NCBI GenBank assembly: GCA_050248375.1
Contig: JBFWSL010000080.1
Coordinates: 1 to 12,571 of the forward strand
Length of the DNA stretch: 12,571 nucleotides
Source: JAYZVT01 sp050248375
Lineage (GTDB): Bacteria > Pseudomonadota > Alphaproteobacteria > Rhizobiales > Methyloligellaceae
Reading direction: 5' to 3'
Shown here piece by piece: positions 8,029-12,571 of the stretch (its first letter is position 1; every line of letters starts with the position of its first letter). A program made the translations under genes and the position numbers. The notes beneath the pieces are model-generated. The model worked only from the letters and a program-made list of their open reading frames with translations. It was not told the origin of the DNA and ran no database searches.

Positions 8029-8072
8029 GGCGTCAGGGCTGACGCCCCAGGCGGGGACCGGCGAGGTTTTTT
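8029..8072. other. Hairpin(s) followed by a T6 tract inside the ctrA-fliI region
   Basis: GGCGTCA (8029-8035) pairs perfectly with TGACGCC (8040-8046) across a GGGC loop. The adjoining CCCC-AGGC-GGGG could form a competing shorter stem. A run of six T lies at 8067-8072, but some 10 nt separate it from the nearest stem, so it is not a canonical terminator. It could end a small plus-strand transcript; no gene is visible. Confidence 0.25.
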
Positions 8073-8178
8073 GTTGAGAACGCGATACGGATGACGCCCT
8101 ACGGCAAAAACGAATCACCCCGTACCCAATAGTTACCAAAAGTCGACTCAGGCTCCTACAGCGAAAGCGCGCATTTGG

Positions 8179-8194
8179 TTTACCGCCCCTTAAC
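8179..8194 (+). promoter_or_regulatory. Candidate CtrA box in the fliI promoter
   Basis: TTTA-CCGCCCC-TTAAC matches the CtrA consensus TTAA-N7-TTAAC with a single mismatch and exact spacing. It lies 90 bp upstream of the fliI start codon, in a region with no competing gene. Activation of fliIJ by CtrA is known in Caulobacter-type flagellar hierarchies and is inferred here. Confidence 0.7.
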
Positions 8195-8283
8195 ACAAGG
8201 GCTGCGACAATCCCCGACGGGCCGGGGCCGTGCAGAAGCGCGACCGTCGCCGGAAGGCGCCAGGCGCCCGAGGGGAGTTTTAG

Positions 8284-9633
8284 GTGGAAGCCTTGCTTAG
8301 CGAGATCGCCGCTGTGCCGGCGACCGAGATCTTTGGACGCGTCAGGAGCGTGCAGGGGCTGCTGGTGGAGATTGCCGGCCCGGTGCATGCCATGGGCGTG
8401 GGCTCCAGGCTCAGCATAGCCGACGGGCTGAGAGGCAACATCCTGTGCGAGGTGGTGGGCTTCCGCAACGGGCGGGCGCTGGCCATGCCCTTCGCGCCGC
8501 TGGAAGGCGTGCGCATGGGCTCGCGGGCCGTCATCGAGCAGAGCGCGGCCTCGGTGCGGCCGTCTCAGGCCTGGCTCGGCCGGGTGGTCAACGCGCTGGG
8601 CGAGCCCATCGACGGCAAGGGTCCGCTGGTGGCGGGACCGGAATCCCGGCCCCTGCGCGCCAGCCCGCCGCCGGCGCACCGGCGCTCGCGGGTGGGCGGT
8701 CCCATCGACCTGGGCGTCAAGGCGCTCAACACCTTCATTACCTGCTGCAAGGGGCAGCGCATGGGCATCTTCGCCGGCTCCGGCGTGGGCAAGTCCATCC
8801 TGATGTCCATGCTGGCGCGCAACACCTCCTGCGACGTCTCGATCATCGGGCTGATCGGCGAGCGCGGACGCGAGGTGCAGGAGTTCCTCGAGGACGACCT
8901 GGGCGAGGAGGGCATGAAGCGCTCCATCGTCGTGGTGGCGACCTCGGACGAGGCGGCGCCGATGCGGCGCCAGGCGGCGTATCTGACGCTGACGCTGGCG
9001 GAATACTTCCGCGACCGGGGCCAGGACGTGCTGTGCATGATGGACAGCATCACCCGCTTTGCCATGGCCCAGCGCGAGATCGGCCTTTCGGGCGGCGAGC
9101 CGCCCACCACCAAGGGCTACACGCCGACGGTGTTCGCGGAGTTGCCGCGGCTGCTGGAGCGCGCGGGACCGGGCATGGGCGAGGGCTCCATCACGGGGCT
9201 GTTCACGGTGCTGGTGGAAGGCGACGACCATAACGAGCCGGTGGCCGACGCGGTGCGCGGCATCCTCGACGGCCATATCGTCATGGAGCGCGCCATCGCC
9301 GAGCGCGGACGCTACCCGGCCATTAACGTTCTCAAATCGGTATCGCGCACCATGCCCGGCTGCATCGGGGAGGGAATGCGTCCCAATGTGGAACGCGCGC
9401 GGGGCCTGATGGCCACCTATGCCGACATGGAAGAACTGATCCGGCTGGGCGCCTACCGCCGCGGCTCCAGCCCGGAAGTGGACGAGGCGATCGCCTATCA
9501 CCCGCATCTGGAGGCCTTTCTGGCCCAGGACAAGGGCGAGGCGGCGACGCTCGGTGCCGGTTATGACGAACTGGCACGCATATTGAAGCAAGGTGAATCC
9601 GTTAATGCAGTGAGTGAGAGTGTCGAGTCATGA
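8284..9633 (+). CDS. fliI: Flagellum-specific type III export ATPase FliI
   Basis: Cytoplasmic ATPase that forms a hexamer at the base of the flagellar export gate and helps unload export substrates. It has 449 residues, normal for the family. The N-terminal beta-barrel domain (about 15-90) is followed by LGRVVNALGEPIDGKGPL (98-115), the Walker A motif GSGVGKS (165-171, Lys170), the catalytic-glutamate segment GERGREV (192-198), the Walker B stretch DVLCMMDS (248-255), and FAELPRLLERAG (284-295), all characteristic of the F1-beta/FliI group. The start is GTG at 8284, placed seven bases after GGGGAG (8272-8277). The stop overlaps fliJ as ATGA. It is read divergently from ctrA with a CtrA-like box upstream. 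Confidence 0.97.
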   Translation: MEALLSEIAAVPATEIFGRVRSVQGLLVEIAGPVHAMGVGSRLSIADGLRGNILCEVVGFRNGRALAMPFAPLEGVRMGSRAVIEQSAASVRPSQAWLGRVVNALGEPIDGKGPLVAGPESRPLRASPPPAHRRSRVGGPIDLGVKALNTFITCCKGQRMGIFAGSGVGKSILMSMLARNTSCDVSIIGLIGERGREVQEFLEDDLGEEGMKRSIVVVATSDEAAPMRRQAAYLTLTLAEYFRDRGQDVLCMMDSITRFAMAQREIGLSGGEPPTTKGYTPTVFAELPRLLERAGPGMGEGSITGLFTVLVEGDDHNEPVADAVRGILDGHIVMERAIAERGRYPAINVLKSVSRTMPGCIGEGMRPNVERARGLMATYADMEELIRLGAYRRGSSPEVDEAIAYHPHLEAFLAQDKGEAATLGAGYDELARILKQGESVNAVSESVES

Positions 9634-10055
9634 AATCGAGAGAAACCCTGATCCGCCTGCGCCGCTTCGAGGTGGACGAGAAGCGCCAGAAGGTCGTCGA
9701 GATCGAATCGATGATCGACGATTTCAAGCAGATGGCCGCCGACCTGGACCGTCAGATCAAGTCGGAAGAGGAACGCGCGGGCGTTTCCGACATCAAGCAT
9801 TACGCCTATCCGACCTATGCCAAGGCGGCGCTCGCCCGGCGCGACAACCTGACCGCCTCGGCGCAGAACCTGGTCGCCAAGCTGGAAGCCGCGCGCGACG
9901 AGCTGGCGGAGGCCTTCGAGGAACTGAAGAAGGTCGAGCTGCTGGAAGAGCGCGACGGCGACCGCATGAAGGCGCGCCGCGACAGCGTCGAGCAGGCCGA
10001 ATATGACGACATCGGCCGCATGGGCATGATGCGGCTGGCCGGCGAACACGGCTGA
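9630..10055 (+). CDS. fliJ: Flagellar export coiled-coil protein FliJ
   Basis: FliJ is a small antiparallel coiled-coil protein that sits in the FliI hexamer, resembling the gamma subunit of F1-ATPase, and contacts FlhA. The 141-residue product begins MKSRETLIRLRRFEVDEKRQ, typical of FliJ N-termini (a short Leu/Arg-rich helix followed by a K-R-Q segment). It is almost wholly charged helix with heptad patterns at about 15-60 and 70-125. A short Gly/Met-rich tail ends it. The length is usual for the family. The ATG overlaps the fliI stop by 4 nt and has only a weak Shine-Dalgarno, so translation is probably coupled to fliI. FliJ sequences diverge quickly, so the call leans on gene order as well as composition. 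Confidence 0.92.
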   Translation: MKSRETLIRLRRFEVDEKRQKVVEIESMIDDFKQMAADLDRQIKSEEERAGVSDIKHYAYPTYAKAALARRDNLTASAQNLVAKLEAARDELAEAFEELKKVELLEERDGDRMKARRDSVEQAEYDDIGRMGMMRLAGEHG

Positions 10056-10079
10056 TCCCGACGTATTTTATTCTTCGTC

Positions 10080-10102
10080 GCCACCGGGCTTGACCCGGTG
10101 GC
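10080..10102. repeat. REP-like palindrome, first of a pair
   Basis: A 9-bp stem GCCACCGGG / CCCGGTGGC encloses CTTGA. It lies 24 nt past the fliJ stop and could help end or stabilise the fliIJ message. Its core GGGCTTGACCC is the reverse complement of the core of the palindrome at 10152-10174. Confidence 0.8.
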
Positions 10103-10126
10103 CCATGCAGCGGTTCCCATGCAGCG
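10102..10126. repeat. Short direct repeat between the two palindromes
   Basis: CCCATGCAGCG occurs at 10102-10112 and again at 10116-10126, a 14-bp period, followed by a partial third GATGCAGG. It forms part of the spacer of the palindrome pair. Confidence 0.7.
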
Positions 10127-10151
10127 ATGCAGGGGCGGATGGGTCGCATGG

Positions 10152-10174
10152 ATTGCCGGGTCAAGCCCGGCAAT
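10152..10174. repeat. REP-like palindrome, second of a pair (inverted)
   Basis: A 9-bp stem ATTGCCGGG / CCCGGCAAT encloses TCAAG, followed by GACGAC. This is a motif I recognise as widely dispersed in intergenic DNA of alphaproteobacteria. With the copy at 10080-10102 it forms an inverted pair about 95 bp across, like a BIME. The rest of the 10056-10285 spacer shows no gene. Confidence 0.8.
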
Positions 10175-10285
10175 GACGACTGGGTTGTTGGTCCCTAACA
10201 CGGGCAAGCCCCATTCACGCATAACCAAACGTGATTTCCGCCCGCGGCGGAGCTAGGCTACAAGGCGCCGCCGCCGGGTGTCCTC

Positions 10286-10783
10286 ATGCGCAGATTTCCA
10301 GTCGCCGCCATTCTCCTGTTTTTCGCCGCGCCGCTGGCGGGCTGCGGCGGCGCGCCTTCGGCGGGGAGCGGCGGGGCGGTGTCGCAGGGGCCGACCACCA
10401 TCGTGCCGGACCGCCTGCCGATCGACCTCTACACCGACATCGCGCGCAACGTGAACGCCTGCTGGATGAACGCCGCACGGCCGGTCTTCACCAACCACGA
10501 GAGCCGGGCGGACGCGCCGGCCACGGGCGTGGACCGCGGCAGCGCGAAGCTTGCCATCTACGAGCGCACGCCCGACGGCCAGCGGGGCCTGAAGGTGTTC
10601 TCCATTTCCTTCGAGCCGCGCGGCAGGGGCACGGTGATCAACTCGGAGAACCTGAAGCTGCCCTATCCGCTCGGCCAGAAGCTGATGTCCGACGTCGGCT
10701 ACTGGGCGCAGGGCGGGCAGGGCTGCGACGCGGCGTCCGCCCCCGCGGCTCCCGGGCCGCAGCCGCGCCGCGGGTCGTTGTAG
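10286..10783 (+). CDS. Putative lipoprotein of unknown function
   Basis: The 165-residue product starts with a short basic N-terminus, a hydrophobic core (6-16) and a lipobox LAGC with Cys20, so it is predicted to be exported, lipidated and anchored in a membrane. Gly at +2 would favour outer-membrane sorting by the E. coli rule. The mature part begins with a Gly/Ser-rich spacer (21-35). A compact domain of about 45-148 follows, with Cys59 and Cys147, which could form a disulphide. The end is Pro/Ala/Arg-rich. I do not recognise the domain. The signal peptide fixes the ATG at 10286, although no good Shine-Dalgarno precedes it. It lies 230 bp after fliJ with repeats between and is convergent with flhA, so a flagellar role is possible but not shown. 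Confidence 0.8.
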   Translation: MRRFPVAAILLFFAAPLAGCGGAPSAGSGGAVSQGPTTIVPDRLPIDLYTDIARNVNACWMNAARPVFTNHESRADAPATGVDRGSAKLAIYERTPDGQRGLKVFSISFEPRGRGTVINSENLKLPYPLGQKLMSDVGYWAQGGQGCDAASAPAAPGPQPRRGSL

Positions 10784-10799
10784 TTCTTGCCTTGGCTGG

Positions 10800-10819
10800 A
10801 CCCCGGCCTTCGCCGGGGT
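10800..10819 (+). terminator. Possible terminator of the lipoprotein gene (element arm hairpin)
   Basis: An 8-bp stem ACCCCGGC / GCCGGGGT with a CTTC loop is followed by TT then CGATTCTCT. It stands 17 nt after the lipoprotein stop. The T-tract is short, so it may act only partly. Confidence 0.45.
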
Positions 10820-11060
10820 TTCGATTCTCTCGCGCCTCGAAACCGCCGGCTGCGGCCCGTGCTGGCCAGCGACGCGGGTCTTCGCCGGGGTTTCGCTTCT
10901 CCCACGCCTCGAAACCGCCGGCTGCGGCCCGTGCTGGCCAGCGACGCGGGTCTTCGCCGGGGTTTCGCTTCTCCCACGCCTCGAAACCGCCGGCTGCGGC
11001 CCATGCCAGCCAGCGACGCGGGTCTTCGCCGGGGTTTCTATTCTCTCGCGCCTCGAAACC
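10808..11060. repeat. 72-bp tandem repeat, three and a half copies
   Basis: The anchor CTTCGCCGGGGTTTC recurs at 10808, 10880, 10952 and 11024, exactly 72 bp apart. The first three units are full length and the last is cut after 37 bp, where it joins the right arm. The second unit differs from the first by three bases and from the third by three bases. Each unit holds an inverted pair GGTTTCG ... CGAAACC. The period is 24 codons, so frames stay open through the array on both strands without implying a gene. Confidence 0.92.
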
Positions 11061-11077
11061 CCGGCGAAGGCCGGGGT
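11058..11077 (-). terminator. Possible terminator of flhA (element arm hairpin)
   Basis: This is the mirror copy of the arm hairpin. On the minus strand it reads ACCCCGGC-CTTC-GCCGGGGT followed by TT, 28 nt after the flhA stop. Both convergent genes thus meet the same hairpin in the same orientation relative to transcription. Confidence 0.45.
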
Positions 11078-11105
11078 CCAGTGCGGTGCGGCGGCTCGCC
11101 GGGCC

Positions 11106-12571
11106 TCAGACGCTGGCGACGGTCTTCAGCTTCGCCTGCGGGTGGATCTCGTTCTGGGAGAGCACCGGCGTCTGGGCGCGGAAGCGCTCGACGATGGAGC
11201 GCACGAAGGGCCGGATGGCCGGCGAGGTCATCAGCACCGGCGCCTCGCCCTGCGCGGCCGCCTGCTCGAAGGCGGTGCGGATGGACTTGATGAACTCCTG
11301 CAGGCGGCTCGGCTGCATGGCGAGCTGGCGGTTGTCGCCCTCGCCGACGAGGGCCTCGGCGAACTCGCGCTCCCAGCGCGGCGACAGCGTCACCAGCGGC
11401 AGGTAGCCCTTGGGCGAGAGGTGCCCGGCGCAGATCTGCCGCGCGAGGCGCGTGCGGACGTGCTCGGTGATGGCCGGGATGTTCTGGGTGGACGCGGTCG
11501 CCTCGGCCACGCCTTCCAGGATGGTGGGCAGGTCGCGGATGGACACGCGCTCGGCCAGCAGCGCCTGCAGGATGCGCTGAAGTCCCGTGGTGCTGATCTG
11601 CCCGGGGATGAGGTCCTCGAGCAGCTTCTTCTCCTTGTCGGGCAGCTTGTCGAGCAGGCCGTTCACTTCCGCGTAGGAGAGCAGTTCGGACATGTGCGCC
11701 TTGAGGATCTCGGTCAGGTGGGTGGAGATCACGGTGACCGGATCGACCACGGTGTAGCCGCGGAAGGTTGCCTCGTCGCGCAGGTTGGTGTCGATCCAGG
11801 TGGCGGGCAGGCCGAAGGTGGGCTCGGCGGTGTGGGTGCCCGGCAGGTCGATCTGCCGGCCTTGGGGGTCCATGACCATGATCTGGCCGGGGAACAGGGT
11901 GCCGCTGCCCGCGTCCACCTCCTTGACCTTGATGACGTAGTCGTTGGGCGCAAGCTGCATGTTGTCGAGGATGCGCACGGAAGGCATGACGAAGCCCATC
12001 TGTGTCGCGAGCTGGCGCCGCAGCGCCTTGATCTGGTCGGTGAGCTTGTCGCTGTCGCCGGCCGGGTCCCGGATCAGCGGCAGCAGGCCGTAGCCGAGCT
12101 CCAGCCGCAGCTCGTCCATGTGCAGCGCCTCGGAGATCGGCGGCTCCTTGGGCTGTGCTTCCACCTTTTCGGCGACCTGGATAGCCTGGGCCTCGTCGCG
12201 CTGCATTTTCTGCCCCCGGCCCGCCTTCCAGGCGAGACCGCCCGCCGCGCCCGCAAGGGCCAGGAAGGGGATCATGGGAATGCCGGGCAACACCGACATC
12301 AGCACCATGACGAAGGACGACATGCCGAGCGCCTTGGGATAGCCCGAGAGCTGGTCGAACAGCGCCTTCTCCGCCGCGCCGTCCACGCCCGCCTTGGAGA
12401 CCAGCAGGCCGGCGGCGGTGGAGACGATGAGGGCGGGGATCTGGGAGACGAGGCCGTCGCCGATGGTCAGCAGCGTGTAGGTGGCGCCCGCGTCGGCCAT
12501 GGACATGCCGTTCTGGCCGACGCCGACGATCATGCCGCCGAGGATGGTGATGAAGGTGATGAGCAGGCCGG
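11106..12571 (-). CDS. flhA: Flagellar export gate protein FlhA (5' end cut by window edge)
   Basis: FlhA is the large inner-membrane component of the flagellar type III export gate; its cytosolic ring receives substrates and chaperones and interacts with FliI/FliJ. About 488 codons are visible, roughly the C-terminal 70 percent. The frame stays open to the edge beyond the internal ATG at 12533 (reading GLLITFITILGGMIVGVGQNGMSM), so that ATG is not the start. Visible membrane segments are in LLITFITILGGMIVGV, LVSQIPALIVSTAAGLLVS and VLMSVLPGIPMIPFLALAGA. After them come the linker and the cytosolic domain with GFVMPSVRILDN, AEVNGLLDKLPDKEKKLLED and ISTTGLQRILQALLAERVSI, all typical of FlhA. 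It is transcribed toward fliIJ and the lipoprotein gene, on the opposite strand. No frameshift is seen. Confidence 0.97.
   Translation of the reverse strand, partial: GLLITFITILGGMIVGVGQNGMSMADAGATYTLLTIGDGLVSQIPALIVSTAAGLLVSKAGVDGAAEKALFDQLSGYPKALGMSSFVMVLMSVLPGIPMIPFLALAGAAGGLAWKAGRGQKMQRDEAQAIQVAEKVEAQPKEPPISEALHMDELRLELGYGLLPLIRDPAGDSDKLTDQIKALRRQLATQMGFVMPSVRILDNMQLAPNDYVIKVKEVDAGSGTLFPGQIMVMDPQGRQIDLPGTHTAEPTFGLPATWIDTNLRDEATFRGYTVVDPVTVISTHLTEILKAHMSELLSYAEVNGLLDKLPDKEKKLLEDLIPGQISTTGLQRILQALLAERVSIRDLPTILEGVAEATASTQNIPAITEHVRTRLARQICAGHLSPKGYLPLVTLSPRWEREFAEALVGEGDNRQLAMQPSRLQEFIKSIRTAFEQAAAQGEAPVLMTSPAIRPFVRSIVERFRAQTPVLSQNEIHPQAKLKTVASV

Larger units (their letters stand above)
7813..8283. 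other. Divergent ctrA-fliI control region, non-coding
   Basis: The 471 bp between the two divergent starts hold no credible gene. The segment is locally AT-richer than its surroundings near 7885-7945 and 8090-8200, as expected of promoters. It contains GANTC sites (the CcrM methylation target) at 7901-7905, 8009-8013, 8112-8116 and 8145-8149. It also contains CtrA-box-like motifs near each gene, GTTAAC at 7925-7930, and the palindrome CCTTTTCGAAAGG at 7948-7960. Exact transcription starts cannot be placed by eye. Confidence 0.7.
10796..11081. repeat. 286-bp palindromic element with 29-bp perfect terminal inverted repeats
   Basis: Bases 10796-10824 are the exact reverse complement of 11053-11081 (29 of 29). 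Each arm itself contains a hairpin, CCCCGGC-CTTC-GCCGGGG in the left arm. If the internal tandem units are removed, what remains is a 70-bp palindrome: two 29-bp arms around a 12-bp spacer TTCTCTCGCGCC. The size fits exactly: 70 + 3 x 72 = 286. The element occupies almost the whole convergent spacer between the lipoprotein gene and flhA, starting 12 nt past one stop and ending 24 nt before the other. No transposase is present, so if mobile it would depend on an enzyme acting in trans. Confidence 0.85.

Noticed and set aside
7901..8149. Enrichment of GANTC sites in the ctrA-fliI spacer as a finding on its own
   Set aside because: Four sites in 471 bp is only about twice a naive random expectation, and the motif also occurs inside coding regions here; only the overlap with the CtrA-like box was kept.
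7966..9591. 541-codon minus-strand frame opposite fliI
   Set aside because: Shadow of fliI; His/Arg/Ala-rich with no motif.
10808..11060. CRISPR-like array
   Set aside because: The units are contiguous near-identical 72-bp copies with no unique spacers and no cas genes.
10787..11290. Plus- and minus-strand frames encoding 24-residue repeats across the tandem array
   Set aside because: The 72-bp period is a multiple of three, so frames stay open automatically. There is no start signal, and the frames run into flhA antisense.

Overview
The window is about two-thirds G+C and comes from a motile alphaproteobacterium. Two genes carry the CtrA cell-cycle/motility phosphorelay (ChpT and CtrA), and the CtrA protein is nearly collinear with the Caulobacter one. 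A Rhodospirillales-type organism is my best guess for the order, but that is inference from gene content only. Nearly all of the window is a chemotaxis/flagellum locus. Both end genes are cut by the window edges.

Layout: (1) 1-624, the 3' part of chpT, a histidine phosphotransferase. (2) 787-6486, a compact chemotaxis operon cheA-cheW-cheY-cheB-cheR, with 4-nt overlaps at cheA/cheW and cheB/cheR. CheA is a hybrid with two CheW-like domains and a C-terminal receiver. No chemoreceptor or cheD gene is present. (3) 6538-7046, a small two-gene cassette resembling a ParE/RelE-family toxin with its antitoxin. (4) 7114-7812 on the minus strand, ctrA, followed by a textbook UUCG-loop terminator. (5) 7813-8283, a divergent control region with CtrA-box-like sites near both genes and four GANTC (CcrM-type) sites. 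(6) 8284-10055, fliI-fliJ, the flagellar export ATPase and its coiled-coil partner. (7) 10056-10285, a pair of REP-like palindromes. (8) 10286-10783, a putative lipoprotein of unknown function. (9) 10784-11105, a convergent spacer filled by a 286-bp palindromic element expanded by 72-bp tandem units. (10) 11106-12571 on the minus strand, the 3' part of flhA, the export-gate protein.

How it fits together: in the well-studied members, CckA passes phosphate through ChpT to CtrA, and CtrA~P activates flagellar and chemotaxis promoters. Here the phosphotransferase, the regulator, a complete signalling core (CheA/W/Y plus adaptation enzymes CheB/R) and export-apparatus genes lie within 12.6 kb. CtrA-like motifs sit in front of fliI, ctrA itself and (more degenerate) cheA, which suggests a self-contained regulon with autoregulation. 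I did not find a clearly unknown protein system. The most unusual items are the expanded palindromic element, the CheA architecture, the overlap of a CtrA-like box with a GANTC site, and the toxin-antitoxin cassette inside a core motility locus.
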